A stretch of DNA of 64,000 nt from Rhizobiales bacterium 63-22. GTDB taxonomy: Bacteria; Pseudomonadota; Alphaproteobacteria; Rhizobiales; Rhizobiaceae. Below, piece by piece: positions 1-9,059 of this stretch; position 1 is the first letter of the stretch; the number at the start of each line of letters is the position of its first letter. The position numbers were made by a program, and so were the translations under genes. The notes under the pieces are model-generated. The model had not been told where the DNA came from. It did not search any database and saw only the letters and a list, made by a program, of their open reading frames with translations. The stretch is taken from the NCBI GenBank assembly GCA_001898995.1, contig MKVZ01000014.1, positions 1-64,000 on the forward strand. The letters are read 5' to 3'.

Positions 1-2801
1 CTCTCAACGATGGCACGCTTGCCAGCAATGCCACGGTGACGGCTTCCGACGCCTTCGCCCTCAACAACGGCACCGTCGACGGCACGCTGAGTGGGGCTGG
101 CGCACTGACCAAGTCCGGAACGGGCACCGTGACGCTCTCGGGCACCAACGATTACTCCGGCGGCACCACCGTCCAGGACGGTACGCTGGCACTTTCGGGT
201 AACGGCACGCTGGGTGCAGCCACTAACACCACCACGGTCAACGGCGGTGCGCTTGACCTCGGCACCACCAACCAGACCCAACATGCACTGGTCCAGAACG
301 GCGGCACGGTGCAGAACGGCGACATGACCGTCGACGGTTACATGCTGGCTAACGGCACGCTCGCCGCCAACGCCACGGTGACTGCTTCCGCCGCCTTCGC
401 CCTCAACAATGGCACCGTCGACGGCACCTTAAGCGGCACCGGTACACTGACCAAGTCCGGAACGGGCACCGTGACGCTCTCGGGCACCAACGATTACTCC
501 GGCGGCACCACCGTCAACAGCGGTACGGTGATTCTGGCGGGCGCCGGCACGCTGGGTGCGACCAGCAACACCACCACGGTCAACGGCGGTGCGCTCGACC
601 TCGGCACCACCGGCCAGGCCCAGCAGGCGCTGATCCAAAACGGTGGCGTGATCGAGAATGGCGGTGTGACGGTAACCGACTACACGCTGACCGACGGCAC
701 GCTCGCCGCCAACGCCACGGTCACGGCCTCCGACGCTTTCAATGTCAGCAACGGCTTGATCGCAGGTACTTTGAACGGAACCGGTAAGCTCACCAAGTCC
801 GGCACCGGCACCGTGATCCTCACCGGCACCAACGACTACACCGGCGGCACAACCATCGAGAGCGGAGCCCTGCGGCTTGGTACAGGCGGAACCACCGGAT
901 CGATCACCGGCGATGTCATGAACAACGGCTTGCTGATCATCGACCGCTCCGACGACGTCGATTTCAGCAACGTTATCAGCGGAACCGGCTCCCTCGCCCT
1001 CATCGGCGGCGGTACGACGACGCTGGCCGACGCCAACAGCTACTCGGGCGGCACGGCGATCACCGCCGGCACCTCGGCAATCGGAACCGCGGCCAGCTTC
1101 GGCAGCGGCGCCATCTTCAACAACGGCGCGGTGACCATCGACCAGACGCAGGACGGCGTTCTCGTTAATGATCTCGAAGGCTCCGGCTCCTTCGTGAAGA
1201 CCGGCGCTGGCAACATGGACATGACCGGAGGCGGCGGCTTCACTGGCTCAGTCGACATCCAGCAGGGCGCCGCGTCGGTCAACGCCAATTACAGCCAGGC
1301 GGATTTCCTGATCGGCAACGGCACACGGCTGTCGGGCACTGGCGCGGTGGGCGATCTGACCGTCGACGGCGGCGCGGAACTGGCGACGGGCAATAATGGT
1401 ATCGGAACCCTGACCGTCGCGAACAGTCTCGTTCAGCAAGGCGGCTCGCTGTGGTCGGTCGAGCTCGGAAGCTCGGGGCAGAACGACGCCGTCCATGCCG
1501 GCGGTTCGGCCACCATCGCCGACGGCGCGGTGCTGGACGTGGCCAACGTGTCGGGCGGCCGCTACGCCCTCGACAGCGCCTACACCGTGCTGAGCGCGGC
1601 AGGCGGCGTGACGGGGCGCTACACGCTGACGGGCAATACCAACGTCTCGATGTTCTACAATCTCGTCGCCGATTACAGCAACAGCGACGCTGTGGTGCTG
1701 AAGGTCGACCAGACCCGCTCCTTCACCGATATCGACGGGCTCGACCGCAACCAGAACGCGGCCGCCGGCGCCTTGCAGTCGATGGCCAACGGCAATCCGC
1801 TGCGCGACGCCCTCGGCTATCTCACCGACCCGAACGAGGCGAAGAACGCCTATTCGCAACTCGCCGGAGACATCCATGCCTCGGCGCAGTCGATGGCGAT
1901 CGAGGACAGTCGCTTTGTCCGCGAGGCTGCACTCAACCGTGTTCGCAACGGCGCCGAGGACGCTAACCAGAGCGGCCTGACCTGGTGGAGCCGCGGCTTC
2001 GGCTCCAAGGGCCGCTTCGACGGAACGGCGTCGGACTCCGCTTCCGACTTGTCGCGCAGCATCGGCGGCGGTTTCGCCGGCGTCGATACGGCGGTGGGCG
2101 ATGGCTGGCGGGTCGGCGCGCTGGCCGGCTACAGCCACTCGAACTTCAACACCCGCTGGGCGGATTCCGACGCACAGGTCAAAAGCTATCACGTCGGCCT
2201 TTATGGTGGCGGTCAGGCCGGGTTCCTGGACGTTCGGTTGGGTGCAAGCTATAGCTGGCAGAAAATCGACACCTCGCGCGGGATCAGCTTCACCGGTTAT
2301 TCCGACACGCTGTCGGCGCGCTATGACAGCCAGATCACGCAGCTTTTCGGGGAAGTCAGCCACCGCTTCGATGTGAAGAACGTGGCGCTGGAGCCTTTCG
2401 TCAATCTGGCCTATGTGCATCTGCATACCGACGGCTTCACTGAAAAGGGCGGTGCGGCCGCGCTGCATGGCGACGCGAGCAACGCCGACACGCTGTTCAC
2501 CACCATCGGTCTGCGCGCCAGCACGGCGATCTCCGCCGACGGCGCCACCCGCCTCTACGGCTCGGCCGGCTGGCGCTACGCTTATAACGACCTGACGCCC
2601 TACACGGCGCTGAACTTCGCGGCCGGCAGCGATGGCTTCTCGGTCGCGGGCGTTCCCATCGCCCGCAACGTCGCGGCGCTGGAGCTGGGCATCGACCGCA
2701 AGGTGACGAACAATCTGAGCTTCGGCATCTCCTATGTTGGCCAGATAAGCAGCCATACGCAGGACCATGGCGCCAAGGCGACGCTTGAACTGAAGTTCTA
2801 G
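1..2801 (+). CDS. Autotransporter, passenger repeats plus outer-membrane beta-barrel (5' partial)
   Basis: The frame is open from the left edge, so the N-terminus and signal peptide lie outside the window. An apparent GTG at 36 is internal. The first ~300 residues are 114-residue tandem repeats rich in G, T and N, each carrying the beta-strand motif GTGTVTLSGTNDYSGGTTV typical of autotransporter-associated PATR repeats. A less regular beta-helix follows to about residue 600 of the visible part. The last ~270 residues look like an autotransporter beta-barrel (PF03797 type), with alternating strands and a terminal aromatic residue (LELKF). Known role of the family: type V secretion of a surface adhesin. 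No protease motif is visible in the passenger part seen. A strong terminator follows directly. Family assignment is firm; the ligand is unknown. Confidence 0.93.
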   Translation, partial: LNDGTLASNATVTASDAFALNNGTVDGTLSGAGALTKSGTGTVTLSGTNDYSGGTTVQDGTLALSGNGTLGAATNTTTVNGGALDLGTTNQTQHALVQNGGTVQNGDMTVDGYMLANGTLAANATVTASAAFALNNGTVDGTLSGTGTLTKSGTGTVTLSGTNDYSGGTTVNSGTVILAGAGTLGATSNTTTVNGGALDLGTTGQAQQALIQNGGVIENGGVTVTDYTLTDGTLAANATVTASDAFNVSNGLIAGTLNGTGKLTKSGTGTVILTGTNDYTGGTTIESGALRLGTGGTTGSITGDVMNNGLLIIDRSDDVDFSNVISGTGSLALIGGGTTTLADANSYSGGTAITAGTSAIGTAASFGSGAIFNNGAVTIDQTQDGVLVNDLEGSGSFVKTGAGNMDMTGGGGFTGSVDIQQGAASVNANYSQADFLIGNGTRLSGTGAVGDLTVDGGAELATGNNGIGTLTVANSLVQQGGSLWSVELGSSGQNDAVHAGGSATIADGAVLDVANVSGGRYALDSAYTVLSAAGGVTGRYTLTGNTNVSMFYNLVADYSNSDAVVLKVDQTRSFTDIDGLDRNQNAAAGALQSMANGNPLRDALGYLTDPNEAKNAYSQLAGDIHASAQSMAIEDSRFVREAALNRVRNGAEDANQSGLTWWSRGFGSKGRFDGTASDSASDLSRSIGGGFAGVDTAVGDGWRVGALAGYSHSNFNTRWADSDAQVKSYHVGLYGGGQAGFLDVRLGASYSWQKIDTSRGISFTGYSDTLSARYDSQITQLFGEVSHRFDVKNVALEPFVNLAYVHLHTDGFTEKGGAAALHGDASNADTLFTTIGLRASTAISADGATRLYGSAGWRYAYNDLTPYTALNFAAGSDGFSVAGVPIARNVAALELGIDRKVTNNLSFGISYVGQISSHTQDHGAKATLELKF
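9..870 (+). repeat. 342-bp tandem repeats inside the autotransporter gene
   Basis: The same codon in successive units falls at 57, 399 and 741, giving a period of exactly 342 bp (114 codons). Units run roughly 9-350, 351-692 and 693-870; the third stops part way. Copies 1 and 2 are nearly identical at the nucleotide level in long stretches, which suggests recent duplication and in-frame length variation. The array may extend left of the window. Confidence 0.9.
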
Positions 2802-2814
2802 CATCCGACAGACG

Positions 2815-2856
2815 GCGAAAGGCGCTGGAGAGTCCCCGGCGCCTTTCGCAATTTTC
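2815..2856 (+). terminator. Rho-independent terminator after the autotransporter
   Basis: A perfect 11-bp stem (GCGAAAGGCGC at 2815-2825 with its complement at 2839-2849), a 13-nt loop and a following AATTTT tail lie 14 bp after the autotransporter stop codon. Confidence 0.85.
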
Positions 2857-2873
2857 ATCAAGGAATTGCGACC

Positions 2874-3425
2874 ATGATCTCCAAATCCAAACTCGCTCTC
2901 GCCGTCTTTGGTGCGACCGCGCTTTGCGCCGCCGTCAGCCTAGCCGCACCGAAGGGGACCTCCACCAGCGACAAGCAGGCGAAAACCGAAACCTATGCGG
3001 ACTGGCAGGTCGCCTGCAAGGCACAGAACGACAAGCGCCATTGCGCAGCTGTGCAGCAGGTCTTCAGCACCACCCAGGGCAAGCCGGAGGTGCGGCAGCG
3101 GATCATGGCGATCGAACTCATGCGGGCCGGCGATGGCGCCGCCGGTACGCTGATCCTGCCGTTCGGCATCGAGGTGGGCAAAGGCGTTTCGCTCGGGATC
3201 GCCGGTCATGCCGGTCCCCCGCTTCCCTTCAAGACCTGCCTGCCGGCGGGTTGTATCGTGCCACTCGAATTCGGCCCGGAAGCGCTTACCGCCCTGAAGA
3301 AGGCGGACCGGCTGACGATCGATTTTCTCACCGCAGCCGATGGAAAACAGAAGACCATGGGCGTCTCGCTCAAGGGGTTCGGCCAAGCATTCGATCGCCT
3401 GTCGGTACTGGAGAAGAAAAACTGA
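2874..3425 (+). CDS. Invasion-associated locus B (IalB) family protein
   Basis: This is a 183-residue secreted protein. Residues 1-25 form a signal peptide (basic start, hydrophobic core, cleavage after a small-residue AAVSLAA stretch). The mature part starts with a TYADWQVAC segment and contains LPFGIEVGKGVSLGI and paired cysteines (FKTCLPAGC), both typical of the IalB family (PF06776). Family members are periplasmic or outer-membrane associated. In Bartonella the founder is linked to erythrocyte invasion; the biochemical activity is unknown. The start is set by AAGGA about 9 bp upstream of ATG 2874. The gene follows the autotransporter in the same direction, but the strong terminator between them suggests a separate transcript. 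Confidence 0.9.
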   Translation: MISKSKLALAVFGATALCAAVSLAAPKGTSTSDKQAKTETYADWQVACKAQNDKRHCAAVQQVFSTTQGKPEVRQRIMAIELMRAGDGAAGTLILPFGIEVGKGVSLGIAGHAGPPLPFKTCLPAGCIVPLEFGPEALTALKKADRLTIDFLTAADGKQKTMGVSLKGFGQAFDRLSVLEKKN

Positions 3426-3492
3426 TCGATACCGTCACACGGCTCTGGCGTTCTCTGAGGGATCGGCGTGCCTATGTCCGCAAGAAGAAGTA

Positions 3493-3517
3493 CGCCGCCC
3501 GATAAAATCGGACGGCG
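3493..3517. terminator. Hairpin between convergent genes
   Basis: An inverted repeat, CGCCG-C-CCGAT with a 3-nt loop and the matching ATCGG-A-CGGCG arm, lies between the convergent IalB-like and ChoX-like genes. It could stop transcription from both sides, but there is no T-run, so this is tentative. Confidence 0.35.
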
Positions 3518-3587
3518 CTGCGACACTTAGCGGTCGGGGGCGCAATAGCCGCGCAGCATGAGATGACAGAGGTCCGGTCCGGCCCCC

Positions 3588-4526
3588 TCAAAGGCCGAGG
3601 CCCGCTTTCACCACCGGAAGCGCGGGCTTGCCGTCGAAGGTGGTCACACCGTCGAGCCATGCGTCGAGCTTTGCCGGATTGTCCTTGACCCATTTGGTGA
3701 CGGCGGTTTTCGCGTCCATGCCGTCATTGAGGATCATATTCATCATGGTGCTTTCCATATGCGTATCGAATTTGAGGTTCGATACGAAACGCGAGACATT
3801 GGGGCAATCGGTCTTGAAGCCCTTGCGCGTCAGCGTCTCGACGGTTGCCGCTCCATCGTTCGGGCCGAAGACATTGTCGCCATGTTCCAGATAGGTCAGC
3901 TTGTAGCGGATGTTCATCGGGTGCGGCGTCCAGGCGAAGAACACGATCGGCTCGTTCTTGCGCACCGCGTTCTGTACCTGCGAGAGCATGGCCTGCTCGC
4001 TGGACTCGACAAGTTCGAACTTCTTTAGGCCGAACTTGTCCTTCGTGATCATAGACTGGATAGTCGCGTTGGCGCTGCTGCCCGCCTCGATGCCATAGAT
4101 TTTGCCGCCGAGTTCGTCCTTGTGCTTGGCCAGATCGGCATAGTCGTGGATGCCGATATCCTTGCCGGTGACGGCAAGGCCGATTTTCGCGCCTTCAAGG
4201 TTGACGCCCGCCAGTTCGATCTTCTTGCCGTCGAGATAAGGCTTGCGTACCTGCTCCTGCAACGGCATCCAGTTGCCGAGGAAAACATCGATCTGGCCGT
4301 TTTCAAGCGACTGGAGCGTCACAGGCACGGAGAGAATGGTGGTCTTGGGTTCGTAGCCTGCCTTTTCCAGCAGGAGCGAGGCAAGGGCGGTCGTCGCGGT
4401 GATGTCTGTCCAGCCGACATCGGAAAATTTCGGCTCCTTGCAGGACGCCTGCTCGGCCGCATGGACCGGCAGGGCGGAAAGGCTGGCGAGCCCGGCTGCC
4501 AGTAAGAAATAAAGCTGCTTCCTCAT
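3588..4526 (-). CDS. Choline/glycine betaine ABC transporter substrate-binding protein (ChoX-like)
   Basis: 312 residues, an OpuAC-family periplasmic binding protein. An export signal (MRKQLYFLLAAGLASLSALPVHA) is followed by the fold. Tryptophans that would build the aromatic cage for a quaternary ammonium group are visible in VGWTDITAT, LGNWMPLQEQ and FFAWTPHPMN, as in rhizobial ChoX. The start ATG at 4526 is preferred over one 22 codons upstream because it has GGGGAGATAATC just before it and begins the signal peptide. No permease or ATPase (ChoV/ChoW) is adjacent, so the protein is an orphan here and must work with components elsewhere. The ligand (choline versus betaine) is inference. Confidence 0.88.
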   Translation of the reverse strand: MRKQLYFLLAAGLASLSALPVHAAEQASCKEPKFSDVGWTDITATTALASLLLEKAGYEPKTTILSVPVTLQSLENGQIDVFLGNWMPLQEQVRKPYLDGKKIELAGVNLEGAKIGLAVTGKDIGIHDYADLAKHKDELGGKIYGIEAGSSANATIQSMITKDKFGLKKFELVESSEQAMLSQVQNAVRKNEPIVFFAWTPHPMNIRYKLTYLEHGDNVFGPNDGAATVETLTRKGFKTDCPNVSRFVSNLKFDTHMESTMMNMILNDGMDAKTAVTKWVKDNPAKLDAWLDGVTTFDGKPALPVVKAGLGL

Positions 4527-4658
4527 GATTATCTCCCCATTTGTTATACCCGATATGATAGGGGAAACCGCGCGGGCCACTTGGCATTTCAAGAATTATT
4601 CTTGGCGTTTTACGCAAAAGCCGGGATACAAATCCCGCCGGCTGGTAGGCGGAAACGA

Positions 4659-5213
4659 TCAGACCGCCCGGCGCACGGGCGGGAAAGCGATTACGTTTTC
4701 GAGCCATGCGGCGACGTTTGCCGCGTCCGGCGGCAGCAGCACGCCGAAATCGCCGGCAAAATCGCGCCACGCTTCGGCATAGGTTTCGCGCACCGCCGTC
4801 AGCACCGGAATGCCGCGCGCATAGGCGGCTTCGATCGCCGTGCGGAAGCCACGGCCTTCGGACTCGCTCCTGCCGAAGCGGTTGAGGATGAGCAGGTCCG
4901 CGCGCGTTCCCGTCGCGGCCTCGATCTCGGCCAGAAGCGAACCGGACACGTCCGCGATCGCCGCCGGATTGAGCCGGCATCCGCCGCCGGCACCCGAACC
5001 GAGCGGTTGCAGGATGCGCTGGCGGTCGCCGGTGCCGATGCGCTCGATCTGGAGTTGGCCGTCGCAGCCCGGCGCGGCGCAATCGCGGCGCTGAAGAAAG
5101 CCCGCGACCTTCAAGGACGCCTGTTTTGCGCGCAATGCCATGTCTTCGAGGATCGGGTCCACCGGCAGGTCTTTCGGCGCGAGGATCGCCGCCAGCATCG
5201 GCTGTTCACTCAT
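4659..5213 (-). CDS. DUF2478 domain protein, putative nucleotide-binding or Mo-related
   Basis: 184 residues from ATG 5213 (MSEQPMLAAI); longer frames upstream have no coding character. The start segment (LAAILAPKDLPVDPILEDMA), a cysteine pair in a CAAPGCDG loop, the LILNRFGRSESEGRGFRTAIEAA segment and the VPVLTAV-type strand match the DUF2478 family (PF10649), which resembles a small NTPase-like fold and is often found with molybdate transport or molybdoenzyme genes. No molybdate genes are seen here. It is same-strand with the kinase upstream (95 bp gap) and the ChoX-like gene downstream. Function is unknown. Confidence 0.75.
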   Translation of the reverse strand: MSEQPMLAAILAPKDLPVDPILEDMALRAKQASLKVAGFLQRRDCAAPGCDGQLQIERIGTGDRQRILQPLGSGAGGGCRLNPAAIADVSGSLLAEIEAATGTRADLLILNRFGRSESEGRGFRTAIEAAYARGIPVLTAVRETYAEAWRDFAGDFGVLLPPDAANVAAWLENVIAFPPVRRAV

Positions 5214-5307
5214 GATATCCGTTCCAACCGCGATTGTCGGCTTCCGAAGTAATGCACGATATGGAAAAAGACAGGCCGTGAAAAGACCAGCCTCGCGGCA
5301 TTCGCGG

Positions 5308-6912
5308 TCAAAGCGAGCGTATCCTGCGCGCCGTGGCCTGCAACAGCGTGAAGGCCTCGAACCGGCGGTCGTGCCATTCGCGCCGTGCGGCATCGGACGG
5401 ATTGACCGCGCCCAGTTCCGACATGGCGTGCATGGCGGCGGCAAGATCGGCATAAGCACCCGCCGCGACCGCACCCAGCATGGCGGAGCCGAGCAGCACC
5501 GGCTCCGGCGAGGTGGAGGCGGCGACGGTGAGGCCCGTGGCGTCGGCCAGCACCTGCCGCACCAGCGCCGAGCGCGCCGCGCCGCCGCTCACCACGATAG
5601 TGTCGGTCACGATGCCCTTCGCCTTCTGCGCCTCGACGATCTGCCGCGCACCATAGCCGAGCCCGCACAGCCCGGCGAGATAGAGCCCCGTCAGGCTATC
5701 AAGCCCCGCATCGAGATCCAGCCCGGCAATGATGGCACGCGCATCGGGATCGGCGAAGGGCGCGCGGTTGCCGAGAAATTCCGGCACCACATGGATGCCG
5801 CCGACGATTTCCGCGGTTCTTCCAGCCCCACCGCGTGCCTCGACCTCGCCCGCGAGACTGTCGGCGAGGCTTTTGCCCGCTGCGGCGGCACGCTTTTCGG
5901 CTTCCGTCGCGAAAGGGTGCAGGTGAATCAGGTGCGCGATTGCCGCTCCCGCCGCCGATTGGCCGCCCTCGTTGAGCCACAGGCCCGGCACCATGGCCGA
6001 ATGATAAGGCCCCCAGACGCCATCGACGAAGACCGGTTTTTCGGTGGTGGTCATGGTGCAGGCCGAAGTGCCGAACACATAGGCCATGCGCGACAGCACG
6101 CCGCCCGCACCGCCGCGCGCGCCGACCGTGCCGACGCCGCCCGCATGGGCGTCGATCAGTCCGGCGGCGACCGCGATGCCGGGCGTCAGGCCCAGTTCCG
6201 CCGCTGCCGCCTCGCTCAAAACTCCCAGCTTCTCGCCGCCCGGACGCACATCCGTGCCGATACGCGAGAAGCCCTCATCCGCCAGTTCGCCGAGGCCGAT
6301 CTTGCGGAAATAATCCGCATCCCAGCGCTTCTCGTGGTCGAGATAGGTCCATTTGCAGGTGACGGTGCAGGCCGAACGCGCGAGGCTGCCGCAGGATTTC
6401 CATGTCAGGAAATCGGTGAGGTCGAAGAACTGCCAGGCGGCACGGAAGGTGTCCGGCCGGTTCTCCTTCAGCCACAGCAGTTTCGGCGTCTCCATTTCAG
6501 GCGAGATGGTACCGCCGACATAATCGAGCACCTTCGCCCCGCTCGCATTGATACGCTCTGCCTGACCGGCGGCGCGATGATCCATCCATACGATGATATT
6601 GCGTTCGGGATCGTTCGACGGACCGACGGCGAGCGGGCTGCCGCCCGCGCCCAGCACGACCAGCGAGCAGGTGGCGTCATAGCCGATGCCGGTAATGGCC
6701 GCCGGATCGATGCCGGCGCCAGCGACCGCCTCGCGCACGCTGGCGCAGACCGCCCGCCATATGTCGCCGCTCGATTGCTCGACGATGCCGCCAGCCTCGC
6801 GCCACATGGCGATATCGCGCTTGGCCGAGGCCAGCATGGTACCACCGGCATCGAAAACGCCGGCCCGCGCACTGCCTGTCCCGACATCGATACCCAGAAA
6901 ATAGCCCGCCAT
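5308..6912 (-). CDS. FGGY-family pentulose kinase (D-ribulokinase-like)
   Basis: 534 residues, the usual length for FGGY kinases. The N-terminal phosphate motif GIDVGTGSARAGVFD, the GIGYDATCSLV segment, the substrate-side WMDHRA motif, and the C-terminal GGAARSALVRQVLAD (adenosine-site) stretch are all visible. This pattern fits the pentulose kinase subgroup (TIGR01315, ribulokinase-like), predicted to phosphorylate D-ribulose or a related ketopentose with ATP in the cytosol. The start at 6912 has GGAGGAG 9-13 bp upstream. It is divergent from the nucleobase permease. No pentitol dehydrogenase or sugar transporter is adjacent, so the substrate stays uncertain. Confidence 0.87.
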   Translation of the reverse strand: MAGYFLGIDVGTGSARAGVFDAGGTMLASAKRDIAMWREAGGIVEQSSGDIWRAVCASVREAVAGAGIDPAAITGIGYDATCSLVVLGAGGSPLAVGPSNDPERNIIVWMDHRAAGQAERINASGAKVLDYVGGTISPEMETPKLLWLKENRPDTFRAAWQFFDLTDFLTWKSCGSLARSACTVTCKWTYLDHEKRWDADYFRKIGLGELADEGFSRIGTDVRPGGEKLGVLSEAAAAELGLTPGIAVAAGLIDAHAGGVGTVGARGGAGGVLSRMAYVFGTSACTMTTTEKPVFVDGVWGPYHSAMVPGLWLNEGGQSAAGAAIAHLIHLHPFATEAEKRAAAAGKSLADSLAGEVEARGGAGRTAEIVGGIHVVPEFLGNRAPFADPDARAIIAGLDLDAGLDSLTGLYLAGLCGLGYGARQIVEAQKAKGIVTDTIVVSGGAARSALVRQVLADATGLTVAASTSPEPVLLGSAMLGAVAAGAYADLAAAMHAMSELGAVNPSDAARREWHDRRFEAFTLLQATARRIRSL

Positions 6913-7099
6913 AACCCTCGACTCCTCCTGCTGGAATATAGCTCCAGAGATAATCGGTACCAACGAAAAGAGAAACCGGTTTTTGCGATCCGCCACAGAT
7001 CGGAAGCAGCCAACGGTGGACGAGCGCACGCCGGCTCTGGAAATCGGCCGCCGATGCCGATATTGCAGGGAAAACCGGCATATCACCGAGGGGAAGCCA

Positions 7100-8401
7100 A
7101 TGGCTTATTTTCCGAACTGGACGCTGACGAAAAACACCACCATCATGCCCGACGAACGCCTTCCTGCCGCGGCGGCGGTGCCGATGGGCGTGCAGCATCT
7201 TCTGGCCATGTCTGGCTCGACCATCGTCGCGCCGCTCGTCATGGGCTTCGACCCCAATGTCGCGGTCTTCTTTTCGGGCATCGGCACGCTGCTGTTCTTC
7301 ATCCTGACCGCCGGACGGGTGCCGAGCTATCTCGGCTCCTCCTTCTCCTTCATCGCGGTGGTGATTGCGGCGACAGGCTATGCGGGCAGCGGTCCCAACC
7401 CCGCCATCGCCACTGCGCTCGGCGGCATCATCGCCTGCGGCGCGCTCTATGCGGTGATCGGGCTGGTGGTCATGGCCGTGGGCGCGGGCTGGGTCGAGCG
7501 GCTGATGCCGCCTGCCGTCACGGGCGCCATCGGCGTCTCCATCGGCCTCAACCTCGCCCCTGTGGCGGTGGGCCAGCTCAAGGGCGCCAGCGCCCATACC
7601 GCCATCGCGCTCCTCACCGTGCTGTTCATGGGGCTGATCGCCGCCTACGGCCCGCGTGCCACGCGGCGCCTTTCGGTGTTGCTCGCCCTCGTCGCCGGAT
7701 ATCTCTTGGTGCTGATCTTCGGCAACGGCCTCGGCTTTGTTCCCGGCATCGACTTCGCGACGGTGAAGAACGCGGCATGGTTCGGCCTGCCGCATTTCAC
7801 CGCGCCTGAATTCCACTGGCCGGCGATCACGCTGATCGCGCCGGTAGCCATCGTGCTGGTCGCGGAAAACCTCGGTCACATCAAGGCGCTCGGCTCCATC
7901 ACCGGACAGAACATGGACCGCTATATCGGCCGCGGCTTCCTCGCCGACGGCATCGCCACCATGATCTCCGGCGCGGGCGGGGGAACGGGCGTCACCACCT
8001 ATGCTGAGAATATCGGCGTCATGGCCATGACGAAGGTCTATTCGACGCTGATCTTCGTGATCGCGGCCGTCTTCGCGATCGTCCTCGGCCTGTCGCCGAA
8101 GTTCGGCGCGGTTTTGCAGACGATCCCCGCTCCCGTGCTGACGGGCCTGTCGATCTCGGTCTTCGGCCTGATCGCCGCCGCCATGAGCCGCATATGGATC
8201 GAGAACCGGGTCGATTTTTCCGATCCGCGCAATCTCTTCACGGTCGGCGTGGCGCTGATCTTCGGCGCGGGCAACTTCACGCTGACGATTGGCAGCTTCG
8301 CCCTCGGCGGCATCGCGACATCGACGCTGGCGGCACTGATCCTTTACCAGATTCTGGGTATCGGGCGCCGCGATTCCGCAAAAACCGGAGCCGCTCTATA
8401 G
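7100..8401 (+). CDS. Uracil/xanthine permease, NCS2 family
   Basis: 433 residues with about 12-14 hydrophobic segments. NCS2 signature features are the GVQHLLAMSGSTIVAPL start region, the substrate-site segment around VAENLGHIKALG, and the GAGGGTGVTTYAENIGVMAMTK motif (TM10 region). The family imports uracil or xanthine by proton symport across the inner membrane; this sequence is closer to UraA/RutG-type carriers. Start ATG 7100 follows GAGGGGAAG. The stop codon lies just beyond the stop of the convergent histidine phosphatase gene (stops at 8399-8401 and 8396-8398). Confidence 0.92.
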   Translation: MAYFPNWTLTKNTTIMPDERLPAAAAVPMGVQHLLAMSGSTIVAPLVMGFDPNVAVFFSGIGTLLFFILTAGRVPSYLGSSFSFIAVVIAATGYAGSGPNPAIATALGGIIACGALYAVIGLVVMAVGAGWVERLMPPAVTGAIGVSIGLNLAPVAVGQLKGASAHTAIALLTVLFMGLIAAYGPRATRRLSVLLALVAGYLLVLIFGNGLGFVPGIDFATVKNAAWFGLPHFTAPEFHWPAITLIAPVAIVLVAENLGHIKALGSITGQNMDRYIGRGFLADGIATMISGAGGGTGVTTYAENIGVMAMTKVYSTLIFVIAAVFAIVLGLSPKFGAVLQTIPAPVLTGLSISVFGLIAAAMSRIWIENRVDFSDPRNLFTVGVALIFGAGNFTLTIGSFALGGIATSTLAALILYQILGIGRRDSAKTGAAL

Positions 8402-8989
8402 CGGCGCCGGAGCACCAAGGCAGCGCAACGCCCAACGCTCGCCATTGCCGGTGAATTCGGTGACGCTCAGCGGCGTCACGTCGATCCTGCGGAAGGAAGC
8501 AGGCGGCGCACCGAGAACTTCCAGCACCATGGCGCGGATCACCGCCGCATGAGTGACGGCGAGGATGCGTCCGCCATGGCGCAGATGCGCCTCCAGCCAG
8601 ATGGAAACCCGTGCGGCAAGCGCGGCGACGGACTCGCCGCCGGGCGGCGCGCCGGTGCCGCGCATCCAGCATTCGAGTGTATCGGCCTCGTTTTCGGCCA
8701 CGGCGGCAAGCGTGCGCCCTTCCCATGCGCCATACGCCATATCCGCCAATGACGGGTCAGCAAGCGCGGGGTCCATGCCGCGTGCGGCGGATGCCAATGC
8801 GGCGGCGGTCTCACGCGCGCTCGCTTCCGGCGCGCAGCGGAAGATATCCGCGCGCGGCAGGAGCGGACGCAGCGCCGCGGCGGCTTCACGCTGGCCTTCC
8901 GCCAGCGGCCCGTCCGAGCCGAATATGCCTTCGCGGGCGGAAAGGGCCGCGCCACGGCAGACCAGTATCAGACGGGTAACCCTGTGCAT
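8396..8989 (-). CDS. Histidine phosphatase superfamily protein with degenerate active site
   Basis: 197 residues from ATG 8989. The fold is recognisable: N-terminal strand TRLILVCRGAA, RETAAALASAA helix, the MAYGAWEGRTL acid motif and the second-histidine strand ILAVTHAAVIRAM. The catalytic RHG motif reads CRG, so the phospho-accepting histidine is missing, and the usual SP-x-R-A segment is altered too. The protein may therefore be inactive as a phosphatase or use another mechanism. It is divergent from cbtB with the cobalamin riboswitch between them; CobC-like phosphatases of this superfamily belong to cobalamin synthesis, so a link to B12 or cobalt is possible but unproven. Confidence 0.8.
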   Translation of the reverse strand: MHRVTRLILVCRGAALSAREGIFGSDGPLAEGQREAAAALRPLLPRADIFRCAPEASARETAAALASAARGMDPALADPSLADMAYGAWEGRTLAAVAENEADTLECWMRGTGAPPGGESVAALAARVSIWLEAHLRHGGRILAVTHAAVIRAMVLEVLGAPPASFRRIDVTPLSVTEFTGNGERWALRCLGAPAPL

Positions 8990-9059
8990 GTCCTCACCCT
9001 TTGCCCCACAATTGCCTTGCAGCGCGCCTGCGCGTTGACGCGCAATTGCGGCTTCTCTA

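Noticed and set aside
9..870. Regular repeats considered as a CRISPR array
   Set aside because: The unit is 342 bp, in frame within a protein, with no spacers or cas genes.
1248..2861. 537-codon open frame on the minus strand opposite the autotransporter
   Set aside because: It has no ribosome site or family pattern; its arginine- and alanine-rich composition is the usual mirror of a GC-rich coding strand, and the plus strand holds a clear autotransporter barrel.
5140..7809. 889-codon plus-strand frame across the kinase gene
   Set aside because: It is the antisense of the DUF2478 gene and the pentulose kinase; its last part runs out of frame through the permease. No domain is visible.
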